Shown: piece after piece, positions 21,684-33,860 of the stretch
Layout of the letters: each line of letters begins with the position of its first letter
Position numbering within the stretch: position 1 is the first letter of the stretch
Origin: Prostheceraeus crozeri
Lineage: Eukaryota; Platyhelminthes; Polycladida; Euryleptidae
Assembly: GCA_907163375.1 (NCBI GenBank)
Contig: CAJQUW010009334.1
Location: 155,092 to 219,091 of the forward strand
Direction of reading: 5' to 3'
DNA length: 64,000 nt
The notes under the pieces: generated by a model
What the model saw: only the letters and a program-made list of their open reading frames with translations
Told to the model about the DNA's origin: nothing
The model's database searches: none
Translations under genes and position numbers: made by a program

Positions 21684-22599
21684 GTTAGTATTTTTCCAGA
21701 ATGTCCTTCAGTATTCTCGATGATTATTATTCTTCCCGAATATAAAAGCATTTAATGATTTCACGAGGGTTGCATTGTTTTTATTATCTTATGTAGTGTG
21801 AATGCATCGCATAAACAATAAAGTGCGACTTTGATGAGAAACCTGTCAAAACATGTTGTAAATGAATGTATGAAAGAGAATTTCACATCTCGCTTGTAGG
21901 CTGTGAAATCTTGTTGTACTTCGATTATGGACAGATGTTAAAGCAAGTGTTCGCATTAATAGTCCAATGCAGGGTAGTGCATTGATTGTAATGAGGGAAC
22001 TGAAGGTTGGATAAATTCTCTTGGCGTTCTAGATGCAGTTCAGTATTATAAAAGAATTAAATCATTTATTGATGTGGCCAAAGTTTGATCAAACAGACCT
22101 TTTTTCGTTCTTAAGTCAAATAGATATGACTCCACGTTAATATTGCTGTACTTGAAACGGGTGAACTCGGACAAGGAGGAAAACGTCTAAATTCAGGTCT
22201 GTTCGTTCCATGTCGTCGACAGCTGAAGTTATTTATAGAGAGTATATATGCAATTATCATACACTTTAGTAAGAAAGTAGACCTTCATAGAATGAATGCA
22301 AGGCTCCATGAAAGAGCAGTCTAGGCCGAGACACTGCCGATGTCGTAATTGCCTATGCTCGATTTTAATCGTTCCGATCCAGTTAAATGTCACGGAGCGT
22401 TGAGCTTTACAATTGAATTTCCTAAGACATGATGTAATGAGATACATCAATTACTAGCGGTTATGTGACTACAAGAATTCTTTGACATTGTGTATAAAGG
22501 GCGAGCGATGACGTCATGTTCGCAATTGATATTCCTTCATCGGGATTAATGTTTTATTCTCCGAGTTTGATATTGTACAGCTCTGGTGTTTAATTGTCA

Positions 22600-22700
22600 T
22601 AGTATGATGTTTCATCATTGTCTGGATTGAACATTCTATTTTCCAATTGTGATGTTTCATTACACAGGTTTGATGTTTCATTGTCTGGATTTGATTCCTT
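22600..22700. repeat. Degenerate minisatellite, three to four units
   Basis: The motifs GATGTTTCATCATTGTCTGG, GATGTTTCATTACACAGG and GATGTTTCATTGTCTGG recur about every 25-50 bp. The 70-codon minus-strand frame through it (with N-E-T-S/D-N repeats) is a product of the repeat. Confidence 0.5.
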
Positions 22701-25441
22701 GTTGTCCGAAGAAAAAAGAAAGAAACACCTTAATGGGAAGCGGTTCCTAAAAGCTAAGATAATATAGCTAAATACTGCAATTTCAAAGGAAATGTGCATC
22801 ATTCTCTAATTACAAATCAGAGCTGTTGAATTATACTCAGGAAGCTACTTGTTCACATGTCATGTAGATTAGATAAACTAACTGTTTACAAATTATCACA
22901 ATCATTGTCACAAACGAATCAAATCATATAATCGCATCGCAGGTGTAAATACAATAAATATCAGACCATTGAAAGTACAACAGTGGACAAAATGATGCTC
23001 ATTATAACTGCAGGCCCGCAGGGAGCCGTAAAAATCCGGTCCACATCCAACTGTGGTTGGCGTATTCCCCTATGTAATGAAGTGATGAACTATATCCTCC
23101 TTCCTACTGTTCAACATTAAACATGAACAGCTGCCAATGCAGAACACTAGCATACAACATCCATACATACTACAAAAATTCCGTCCTTAAAAGAATGTGC
23201 ATCATCCCTCGTACAAAAGAATATTTTGACAATCCCACGAAAAGTGAGACATGGTTCGGAAAAGTGGAACTTTGTTTAAGCTGCCGCTCGCTGTAGTTTT
23301 TGTGGTTGATGCTTATTTTATCATCGACCAATTCTTTCTATGTTAAGCAGTTATTTTATCACAAAATATTCTCGTCTCATAATTCATATGAAAGACTGTT
23401 ACCAAACATTTTGATATCTGCAGACAATTTGAGAAAATAGGATAGTTTAATTACTTATGATATTGCTACAACAGTGCAAGAAAAGTATACTGTAGAGATA
23501 TCATAACTTAATGTACGATAGCTCATCAGAAAAATCTCTGTGTGCGCAACTAACAATTAACTTTGACTGAAAAGCGTGCCATTTTTTAAGCGACCTTCAC
23601 CGGGTACATTTAGTGCGCTATGAATGGAAGAATTGCACGAAACTGTATCAAAACTATTGTGGAGCGGAAATCTTCAGTGTATGAGATTATCTTGGGAGCA
23701 GTTCGATTTCGGAAAGAATCGTTTCCTATGTATGGAAACAGCTTTAGTTAACTACTCAAAATGAAACGACCGTTACCGTGGAATGGCCTATTTGTATCTT
23801 AGATAGATACAAATATCAATGTAAAAGTCAATTTGCTTGACACCTTATTGATGGAAATTCATCTCATTTTGAGATTGTTTTATCTTTTGTCACATAAACT
23901 TATTTCCATTTCACTTTCGAAAGAATTCGTAAATTGATTAGATCATCATTGCGATCTGAACCACTCTCACTCAAAGATGATGTCAACTAGAAGTGTCGGC
24001 TAGCTATCCGCCCGTATGGAGCAGAATTACAAAATAAAGATAAAACGGTACGAAAACCGAGGTACTTCTTTCTTGTATTTCTAGAAAGTGACTATCTGGA
24101 TTGCGCAATGATGGATTCGACGAGTGAAAGTCAAATAAGGATGCAATAGTTTCCAATTCATGCGTTTTGTGTAATAAAAATACATGTTTTGAAGACACCG
24201 TGAAAGGAGGCATCACTAAGAAAACACTGTGTTAATGAGCAGTGTAACGTTGCTAAGCTTCGTTTTGTGAAAAATTGTATCACTTTATTAATAGTCAATA
24301 TATTCCGCATCTTCCGATCAACCATTAGGAAAGAAATCATCAGGAAATATAATGTCAAACCTCGATGGTGCAATAGAGCATTAAATCCTCGATAGATAAC
24401 GTAGTGTTACAAGTCTGAAATGTTTCAACGTGTTCGTTTGACAAATTAGACTTTCAATTGAGAAAATAGATTTATAGGCATGTGACTTTACGTTGTTTTG
24501 CCGACTGAATCTGTGGATGCATGACAGCTTCACATTGTCAGTTTGTCATATTTTGTCATAGCTGTTTATAACGCAATATTTCATAACAATTTTTAGAGGA
24601 TATCCTCTTATCCAGGTATGTTCGCGTCATCTGAATATTATGGTGTAATTGTTTTGTATCACGCAAACGTGATCTCAGTGAGATTATGAGAGCTAGTAAG
24701 GAATCACTACTTAAATATTTACGAGACCATTGGGAATGTGGTTCACGCTTTGTTGAGTGCGACAGAGTGATAAGTCTTAATGCTACCAATCAGCGAACAT
24801 AGATCCCTCAAGTAGAGACAGATGTTTTGATTTTCTGTATTCTCCTCGAATTCTGAACGGAGAAATTGTGTATTTGATACTTTGCTTACCCCAACTTACA
24901 GTTTGTGTGGTGCCTAATGCTTCCTTGGAAATTGTATGTTACACTACAAGAATTCTTTCAATGAGATGGCTCGTATTGAGCGAAGATTACTTGACTAGAC
25001 ATTACACAGCAAAAATACGAAAGGCCAAGTAGCTGATTCTGATGCACTAATTATGAACCATTTTCAACTACTAAAGGTAGCCGTCATCTTCATCCGAGTC
25101 AGCAGAGTATATTATGACATTCTGTCAATTTTTAACAAATTAATTGTATCCGTTTGTCATAGTCAATTTTGCTTTGCAATTCGAGTGCAGAGTAAGCATA
25201 TCATTAGCTGAATCACATTGATCGTGTCTTAAATCTCTGTACTAGTGACTGCACCTTCATAGAAGCACCTGCATTCAGTTAACAATGAGGGCTCAAGTCT
25301 GACTATTTTTCACTTATATTTAAAAAGCAGCTTGCGACATAAAAGCCTCCGTAGCTATCCATTTTTCTGCAGTCAGTACGCTGATCACACCTGCATATTT
25401 TGGTGAATTGATATGAAGGCGGAGACTTGGAAATGTAGTTA

Positions 25442-25901
25442 CCGTATATACTCGCATATAAGCCGATCTCGCATATAAGCCGACCATCTAAAATTGCTTT
25501 AGAATTACCAGTTTTTGCAAAAACCCGCATATAAGCCGGTACTCAACTTATCTAATTTTACACTATATTTTTGGTTCATAGAAATTTGTTACTGTAAAGA
25601 TGATAAATGCTTACTTTTATGTTACATACTAAAAGAAATAGAAGAAATTTTTTTATTTCTAAGAAACCAAACCGTGTACCAATGACGTCGGCTTCATCAT
25701 TACCTCTAGCTTGGTTACGGCTCGCCACTGGTGACACACAACCAAATAAAAAGGCAGATAGCGATGAAAACGTGTAGCTGGAAAATTGGCATTAGTATCT
25801 GTCCTTGTGTTCATTTTGTTTTATACGCATATAAGCCGACCCCCTGATTTCAGCATTGTATTTTATACTTCTAAACTCGGCTTATATGCGAGTATATACG
25901 G
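25442..25901. mobile_element. MITE with 25-bp terminal inverted repeats and TA duplication
   Basis: Ends begin CCGTATATACTCGCATATAA (then GCCGA) and are identical at 25442-25466 and 25877-25901. Both are flanked by TA (25440-25441 and 25902-25903). Internal copies of CGCATATAAGCCG occur near both ends (about 25470, 25529 and 25827). Length 460 bp with no transposase. The TA target and long identical repeats suggest a non-autonomous relative of a TA-inserting superfamily. The exact superfamily is not determined. Confidence 0.85.
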
Positions 25902-26105
25902 TACGATGTTTTGTGTAAGTGGTGAGGGAAATAGAAGCATCATCTTCAGTAACTTGAAATCAACAGTCAACGCCGATTATTTTAAAAATATGCATTCTCA
26001 AAATGAAGATATTTCAAAGATACATGGATGCTGTTCTCTTATACGATAAAATGCATGGATACAATACTCTAATACCTCATACCTCATTTTTCACTTGACT
26101 GCGTG

Positions 26106-26313
26106 GTGTCCGTGGCACAGTGGTTGCGTACTTGGACTAGCGATCTCATGGTCCAGAGGTCGAACCCGGAAAGTGTCATTGGAAGTCGGCAGGAAGGGCA
26201 TCCGGACTACAAAGCACCACAACGCTCTAAACAAAGTCTGACTTAAGTCAGCACCATCCAAGACCCCAGTAGGGGTAAAAAGTGACGTAAAATCCGTAAA
26301 AAAAAAAAAAAAA
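26106..26313 (+). mobile_element. tRNA-derived SINE with A-tail and target duplication
   Basis: The 5' part carries a pol III A box TGGCACAGTGG (about 26112-26122) and a B box GGTCGAACCC (26158-26167). A conserved-looking middle (GGCAGGAAGGGCATCCGG near 26187) follows, then a 17-nt A run ending at 26314. The flanks carry an 8-bp duplication ACTCGTG-like, exactly ACTGCGTG, at 26098-26105 and 26314-26321. These are hallmarks of a SINE moved by LINE machinery. The clean duplication and pure A-tail suggest a fairly young insertion. Confidence 0.88.
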
Positions 26314-29300
26314 ACTGCGTGACTAGGAGAGCGCCAATGTAAGTCGCCCTTTTCAATTTATACTCGATTCATTTCGATTGATACTACTGTAATGCATTCA
26401 TACTACCAGTTGTTAGTGATCACATAGCTTAGACGAACAGCTCATGTGAAGTGAATTGATGTCTTTTGCATTCCATAATTCACAAAGCGTATGCGCCTAC
26501 TGGTTGTGAGCATGTGGTTAATGACCTACTATAGAGCAGAGCAAGAACAAAAGTACTTCAATGGGCTCAGAAATTGCACAGCGTTTGAGCTTTCGGAATG
26601 TGTCCATCCTCAGTTTCAATGTCTCTAATCCATAATACACGTACAATTATGTCTATAACAGATGCTGTTTAGACAATCGACAATGGCTGATAATTATTTT
26701 CACAATGTCACATGTAGTTCCAACATATAGTTCAAAGAGCATGCCCGAAATTTAGGAAAATCGTCCGTAGGAGCTCTGATCAAACATAATTCTTATGATT
26801 TTCTGTACATGTATTTGTGAAGTGGTGGATGCCTTCCATCATTGGGTAGCTGTCTAATTTTCCGAAGAAAAGATAACCTAATTCACTTCTTTATCGTTTT
26901 CATTAATTTTCCATTGCTCCAACTGCATATATTTTTAAAAATAAAATTTCAGCCTCAAATTGTTTTCCTCGGCATTTATGTTTAATCATGAATAAGCCAG
27001 ACTGCACTTACTCAGGTACACGAGTTCTGATCTTTGAATCACTTTGAATCACATTCACTTAGTCAGAAATCTGAACCATTGATAATGCATATTCATTGCT
27101 CTTAGCAGTGTTTACAACGTTGCTTAATGTTATTCGGTTCATGCATTCTCGTTAGATCACGAGAAAATTAAAATGTCTTACTTTGTGATTTTACGAAAAG
27201 TGCGATACAGAAACTGTTTGAAGAACCTGCGATTTCAGGTAAAAAGTGTGCTCGACAAGGCGTGTCAATTATCAAACTATTTTTGACATTATACCAGTAA
27301 ATTAGCTCTCAATAATCCAGCAGTTTTTGCATGTTGAAATCTGAATGGAAGTCGCTATTAGTGATGCACAGGAAATCTCAGAAAAGCTTGAACGTATTTA
27401 AGCATTTCCTTAATTTTACGGTGCCGTGAAGATAGAGCAACCACCAATTCAGTAGTTGCCGCTGTTCACCTTGGCTCTGAGGCTTGTGACCCTAGCGCTA
27501 TCATGCCTGTTAGAGGACAATATGAAAGAAAATTATTCAAATACCGCTCCTGGCATGTGTGGTTTTAACAAGCTCCTGGACTGAATATCCGCCAACTTCA
27601 GAAATATCTTTCATCTGTTCGGTTTATATCATGTATGAAAATTTAAAGAATTCACTTGCAATTATTTGACGGAAGGGATGAAGAATGCTGCGCTGATGAA
27701 TCAATAGAGAAGAGACTGATTGAAATTACATTTCTTGATAACTACGATGCCATTTGAGTGATTCAAATCTTCTAAATAGTGGCAGTTGACCTTGATGTCG
27801 TGAGCACTGATATTCTAAAAATCAATCTATATTTGTCTTCATAGTGCCTGCTATGTATACAGACTTATCGACATTGTTGTGTGTCGTTTCATGAGGTATG
27901 CTGGTTTGCGCAATTTCATGAAGGAATTGATGAATGGAGATCGTTTTCAACGATATGTCACGTTCTCCGTGTGATTGAGAGAGAAAACTGTTGAGTTCTG
28001 AAAAAAAAGTACGAGTATAATTGTGATGTTGTCATGATGGTTGATGTATGTTAGAAAAGTCACATTTTTCGTTTGCTCGGATTTTGCTCTTGTGGTTTAT
28101 GGAAGTAATTCCCCCATTTTACCTTCATTCATTTTCGAATTTATTCATTTTGAGTTTTGAATATCTTGTTAGCTGAAGAACAAATCATCCTGCTGTAATT
28201 CTTGACAATGTTGCTTCTGTTATGTTCTGTTTACTATACTCAGCCAGTTTGTAAGCGTATTAGCAACAACGTAACATTCTCCTTCCACAGATCTACTAGA
28301 CATTCTCGGTCGATTATTCGATCAATATAGGAGTAGCAGCTGTAAACGAAATGTGCTGTCTCTACACTGTATTTTATGTTTATTTCTTATCGATGTTACT
28401 TCTAGAAATCTCACGCAGTAGCATGACAAAGCACACGAAAGAAGTAGAAGAATTTGTCTGATCGATTTTGAAGAACTGGTTTCTATTTTTTGCTACCTGC
28501 AACTTCGCCTACATATGGACGGGATATGGACGCAATGATGATTCGTTAAGTGCTTCTAGCAACCTCAGCAGACTTTGCTAAACTTCTCAATGTTTGAAAG
28601 ATCGTCCTAGATGTGTTGCCACCTTAGACATTTTATTAATGTGAATTTTTATTATCAGTTAGAAGCAGAACAAAATGACTTTTCAAAACAAGATAATTTT
28701 GATAATTCAATCAGGTAATGATTCGATATTCAAAGAAAATTAATATTACATGTATTATCATATTGATCAAAAATGCATTTAAATTCCATGTTTTGTTGAC
28801 AAACAAAAGGCCTACGACAAATCTCTAAACTTTTCTGTAATTTTGGTACCATTCATTCTTCTCTGACTTCATATAGATTTCTGAGGATATATTCCTATAG
28901 CCTATAGGTGTGCATGGAATTGGCAGTAAATTATTCAAGTGCAACGAAACTCAAAATTCTTCACTTTAGCGACAAAAATCCAAAAGTATAGACAAACTAT
29001 GTATAAAAGATAACAAATTTGTTTTAAAGCGAAGAAAAAAATCAGAATTTCAATTTATCTCATAGAAATCTTTATTTACTTCCGATTTGTGTCGAATTGA
29101 TGGTGATTGTATGAAGATTGTATGAATGGCATATTTCATAGTTTGACCCCTCTAATTATGCCGTATTGAGATATGATCACTGAAGATTGCCTTTAATTGA
29201 TCAAATGTTGTTCTGAATGTGCTAAAAAGAACTTCTAGCAAGATAGATCTTCTAGAAAGATACTTCTAGCTTGCAAGCAATATAAGAGAAATTGCATCTA

Positions 29301-30654
29301 GCAATTTTACTAGTTCGGTGTTCCAAGCACTTCCATTAAGCATCATGTTACCCGTTGGTGTCCGAGATCCACATTTGACAGTGTGCATTGGGACCATGGA
29401 ACACATTTTTACATTTGGCAAAATTAGTTCAGGGTAACTTCCAATGAATGTACGAGTAAGTGCAATCTTTGTATTGAGATTAACACTAATGCACAAACGA
29501 CTTAACAAAGCCAGTTACGTAGCCTGCTGAATTGTCGAATATTGATTATTAAATTCAGTAAATTGTGTAAGAAAGTTTATGTGCTGTAAGAAAATGCTAA
29601 CTTTTCTACAGTTGCAATTTTCATTTTTCTCAGCTACGCGCTTCAGCATTACCATTGTGACTTTTAAATCGGACCGCAATAATTAAAGCAAATCGATGAA
29701 TATCATAGTACTTATAATGACGAAATAGATCATAATAAATCAAAATGTCATCTATCGAAGAACCCTATGTAAAAGAGTGAATGAAAATGAGGCATTAACG
29801 TGAACTGGTTTGGAATTACAGAATGTGCAGACACACTGCACTTGCAGATAGCCAGCCATGAAATTAACTCGCGACTTCTCAATAGAACTAACCACTCCCT
29901 GAATCGCATGATTAGAACTGTTCTTACTCAATAACATAATTTTAGTTTTTGAAGGAGAATCGATATCATTAGTTTCAATCTCACACTACATGTTCAATAT
30001 GAGGATCCCACACGCAGTGGTCCTTGCAAAGCTATTGTGAGGAGGCCTTGCAACTCCTACAATTTCTCAAATCCTCTAAAGGGTTAAGCGTCAAAATGAA
30101 TTTCTCACTAGAACTATGCAATTGAGTCACAGCAGCTGTTCTATATGGAAATCCTGAGCTTATCTCTGCATTTGTTGCTGAATTTACATTCTCTTCGATT
30201 GATGATCTTTCCTAGTAAGATTTAAAAGCGTGATTATTGAAGGAATATGGCATGAGGAAGAGCTCATGACTTTTATATTAATATGAATATGGTCCCCAAC
30301 ACTGACTCTGAACTTCCTTTTACAATCATCATAGCATGAGCTATGGCTCAGATATGTAATTTGTTTTCTGTTAAATCATTCCCATAAGTTTTACATTGTG
30401 TCGTAGTGCAGATATTTAGGATGATGCAATGAAAGCGTTTTATTTTCAATTGGATGAAGGGGATCTTGGATTCCATGTGCAGATCTTCTATGCTTCTTCT
30501 AGATGCATGATGCTTGAAATTCACGTCACTACCTTCTTCATCGTGTAGGTTTCTAACTCACGCAGTCAACTGAAGAGACGATTCCAACTGAATAGGATAA
30601 TGACTAAGACAATTAAAGCAGGGTCTATGTGCCTTAAGTTGGTAATTATATGTA

Positions 30655-30800
30655 TTTTAGCTATTTTAAAACTACCAGCACTACATGGTTTCCGCAAGTT
30701 GCCGGAACCAATGAAAAACCAGGAGCCGAACGGCTTTAGGGCTTCAGTGGTTCCGCATCCCTGCTTCCGAGTACCGAGAAATGGCTTTTCAGGCACGTAT
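30655..30800. repeat. Possible hAT-like terminus
   Basis: The minus strand from about 30758 reads CAGGGATGCGGAACC, close to the CAGGGATGGAACC/CAGGGATGCAACC ends of the hAT at 35388-36922. The adjacent sequence (GCCGAACGGC, TTGCCGGAACC) is GC-richer than its neighbours. No opposite end or target duplication was found, so this is at most a truncated relative. The overlapping open frames (30566-30845) on both strands are not genes. Confidence 0.35.
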
Positions 30801-31437
30801 TTAATCACATACTCAAAATTTTGGGCAAAGCGCAAACTCCCTTAATATTTCGGTCGATTTCACAGTCTAAATTTTAAAAAAATGCAATATGTACGGTACT
30901 TCGACGTCCATTTTGCACATTTTTAAACTATCATAGAGCAATATACCAAAAAAGAAAAGGAGAGTTTGCCTAAATTTGGTTTCTCATTCATTATTCAACA
31001 TAATTCGTTCTAAACTGTAACTATTAATTAAAAAGCATGCTACTGTCAGCAATTCAATTCAGTAGGATGACTTTCTTTTAAACATAGTTTTTCAATTAAT
31101 CTGCAAATAGTGCAGGAAAATTAGATTTTTACCCCGGCAAAATTAGGAGAAAGCTGGATTTTTGTATATCGATAGTGGTTTACGTGTTCAACTTTAGGTT
31201 AAAAGTCCCAAGAAATATACTGTGTGCTTTTCGAGAAAAATATAAAAAAGTAAAATAATACGCATCATACTACTTATATTTTTCAAACTCATAAAATATT
31301 ATTTCAATGAAATGTACATGCATTAAAAAAGAAGAACAAGTCAATATTTCACAATAGAAATCCTTTATTGGGGAAATCAAGCCCATTGTCATTATTAAGG
31401 ATTGTTTTCACTGTCATCATAATCGAAAATTCATCAT

Positions 31438-31623
31438 TCACTCATCATCCACAGTGTCCTGAGGTTCTGATGTCGTCTCCCTTGAAACTTCTATGTGTGG
31501 TGCATTAAGGCAGAAGTTGCCCAGGCAGTGACCACACATAACTGAGCACGGCAAACCCAGTTTTCGACAACTGCATGCCTTTCCGCATAATGTCTTGCAT
31601 TTGCAAGAGATGATCTTGAGCAC
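31438..31623 (-). pseudogene. CXC (tesmin/TSO1-like) domain segment of the TIR element protein
   Basis: Encodes SCKCKTLCGKACSCRKLGLP followed by CSVMCGHCLGNFCLN. This closely spaced cysteine pattern is the CXC/CRC-type zinc-binding motif seen in tesmin, TSO1 and MSL2-type DNA-binding proteins. It is the C-terminal end of the protein encoded on the minus strand, followed by an acidic tail (TTSEPQDTVDDE). In an element protein it most likely binds DNA, perhaps the terminal repeats. That role is inference. The segment's ATG is internal and not a natural start. Confidence 0.75.
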
Positions 31624-31661
31624 CTTTTCAGGGGTTGGAAGTGACAGAGTCAGAATTGGAC

Positions 31662-32705
31662 TTAGTTGGTTGTCTGATAATTCTGATAAGTCAAAAATGT
31701 CAGATCATGGGATGAGCATGCTTCTTTACCTGCTATCTTACCTAACAGAGCGTTCTCTGATAAATTATGTAATCCTTCAAGAAAGTCCGTTCGAAAGTCA
31801 CAGAAATTTGATGTGATCAGTATAACCAATGACTGATGCGCAAGTAAATGAGCCCGAATTGATCGTTCGTAAGCATGACCAGACATCATTTGATATATGC
31901 TGTTCTTTGCATAAACTGTTTGCCACATTTCTTCAATGCCACTTCCTTCCATGATATATCCTATCGTTCCTAAGTAAGACATAAGCAGATGGAAGCCTCC
32001 TAAACGAACTATGACAGAGGATAAGATATCATTTTTGTCAGCGGATGCAGTGATTTCAACAGCTTTCAAGTAAAGAGGTTGATCGAATGTGACAATGCAG
32101 CATTGCTTTTTAGCTGTGCATTCTTCTGCCGCGAATCTGAGAGCCGAGAAAAGGGTAGTCAAGTTTCCAGGTTCCAAGTTAATGAAGGGAACTGCCATAA
32201 CTCGACTGGTACTACAAATCGTGCCGTCGTCAACTGCAATTTGCATATAGCCATTCCAACCAACTCCTGAGATTCCGGTATCAGCTTTAGGTATTATATT
32301 GTGGATCCATAACATGTCAAACTTGAACGCCTGGGATTTCTTTATAGCGTATTCAGTGGCTGCGTGGACATTTAGATCCTCGACAAAGATAGTTGAGAGA
32401 CCTGAAACTTTCGGTTTCCTGTAATGGTGAATTGGTATTTCATTCTTAGACTTGGTCTTTGTCTCTTTGGTAATTCGTGGAATATCAGTGCCTACACTTA
32501 CGGCAGCTAAAGGAGTCACGCATCGAATACATCCCAATGCATGAAATGTTCCCATTCCATCTAATGTTCGTGTATTGACATCAGCATTATCGAATACAAA
32601 TTGAACAAAACCATTTTCACTTATTTTTGGAATTGAGTTGACCATGGCTGAGTCTTGATATTTCATGGTTTCTGAGTATGAGCTGCAGAATCCCATACCC
32701 GACAA
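31662..32705 (-). pseudogene. Core domain of the TIR element protein (unknown family, transposase-like)
   Basis: A 347-codon open segment. Notable conserved-looking stretches are FVFDNADVNTRTLDGMGTFH (about residues 36-55), CCIVTFDQPLYLKAVEI, VRLGGFHLLMSYLGTIGYIM and GSGIEEMWQTVYAKN. From memory, multi-copy uncharacterised proteins of cnidarians, arthropods and molluscs share the DN.D.N...DG..TFH, TFDQPLY and GGFH..MS.LG..G..M.GSG..E motifs. The acidic residues in FDNAD, TFDQPL and GSGIEE could form a D-D-E type RNase-H-fold active site, but I cannot prove this. It lies between an N-terminal zinc-ribbon-like segment and the C-terminal CXC domain, all inside one pair of terminal repeats. Confidence 0.65.
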
Positions 32706-33271
32706 GATGTCAATGAGAAGCCTAGACCATAGGTTCTGTGTAGGAAAACAGATAAACCAATTTGCAATGGTGATATGAATGATCTAGGTCGGCAAGCGAA
32801 CATCAACGCATGGTTAATTGTCTTACGCCTACGAATGACATTTGATGAATTACTGATAGATTTGCTGATCAAAACATTGTCGGTAAATATTCGCAATGAG
32901 TTGGGAATCAGATGACTATCATCTGCGTTTATCTCATCCGCATTCGGGTATTTTGAGCAGTCTAGATACATTTGGCGAATATCCTCACGAATTATCGCTG
33001 CTGCAGCTTGCACAATTCTTTCGCGCTCTTTTTGTTCGTCTAAATCTCTGTCAGTGTACCATTTGTCTGAAAGAATTTTATGCGCTGCGTCTTTCAACAT
33101 GAGAACGTCTACTTTGCCGGGGATCTCAGTTATAGTAATACGTGGACCATAGACTTCAAGAATCTTCCTCTTTAGATGTCTCTCGGAATGAACGAATTCA
33201 TTAGCTTGCCATAATGCTACGTAACTCATGGATAGTAAATTGACAGTCATCATGTTCGTCAATATATTCAA
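32663..33271 (-). pseudogene. Middle segment of the TIR element protein
   Basis: A 202-codon open segment, highly charged and probably helical (ERHLKRKILEVYG, DEQKERERIVQAAAAIIRED). It connects the N-terminal cysteine-rich region and the transposase-like core. The last part overlaps the start of the core segment in another frame, so the copy is disrupted or spliced there. No independent domain is recognised. Confidence 0.55.
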
Positions 33272-33389
33272 TTAACTTATGAAAGCTATCTGCAGATACG
33301 CTATTCTCAGGCCTACCTGGCTCACATTTGGCTTTCTCTTTTGTGAACTGAACGTAGTAGTCGTGGTGGTAACGACCGTCTGAGGCCAC
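33201..33389 (-). pseudogene. Short segment of the TIR element protein (YHHDYY motif)
   Basis: Carries ASDGRYHHDYYVQFTKEKAK, a histidine-rich motif. In relatives I recall, it follows the zinc-ribbon region as (A)DARYHH.CY.RF. It continues in the same frame as the N-terminal segment at 33414-33860. It supports one long protein on this strand rather than several small genes. Confidence 0.55.
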
Positions 33390-33413
33390 TAAATCAATAA
33401 CATGGCAAATTCT

Positions 33414-33860
33414 TTAAAGAACATCATTGCCCCATTCATCATGGCGATCACGTGCTCTTTTTAAGGTTGTGTCTCTTATACTCAAGGTGCGTGCCAGATG
33501 CACTTTTCTTCTTCTATGAACGGCATGCTTTGAATTGTCAGCTACTGCAAGTTCACCGCAAAATAGACAATATGTTTGAAAATTAAACACCGCTTTGCTT
33601 GTCGATCTTAATCGTGGAACAGTAGCGGGTCTACCCGTTTTAGATGGCGCAGTTGTTGGACTTCTACTTCTCTCTCTATCAACATGGCGTGTGTAATTTC
33701 CCCTGCATTCAATATGAACCGTGATTTCACTAACGTTTTTAAGAGCCTCGCCTATTCCATCACATTTGATATTACTTAGTTCAATAATATTCGCAATGCC
33801 TCTTCTAACAGTTACAGTATCCAATAAATCTAGAGAATCTCCACAAAATATACATGTCAT
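33414..33860 (-). pseudogene. N-terminal zinc-ribbon-like segment of the TIR element protein
   Basis: Begins MTCIFCGDSLDLL with a CxxC pair, then HIECRGNYT, a basic linker (ERSRSPTTAPSKTGRP) and a second CxxC pair in YCLFCGE. Residues near the end read LSIRDTTLKRARDRHDEWGN. The paired CxxC and H..C residues suggest two zinc-binding modules. The ATG at 33860 is a plausible natural start. It is the first ATG after the roughly 480-bp right terminal region and opens directly onto the first zinc motif. Confidence 0.65.

Noticed and set aside
29266-29508. 80-codon minus-strand frame with a plausible protein-like composition (LPNVKMCSMVPMHTVKCGSR)
   Set aside because: No family recognised and no supporting exon nearby. 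It lies within the adducin intron on the opposite strand.
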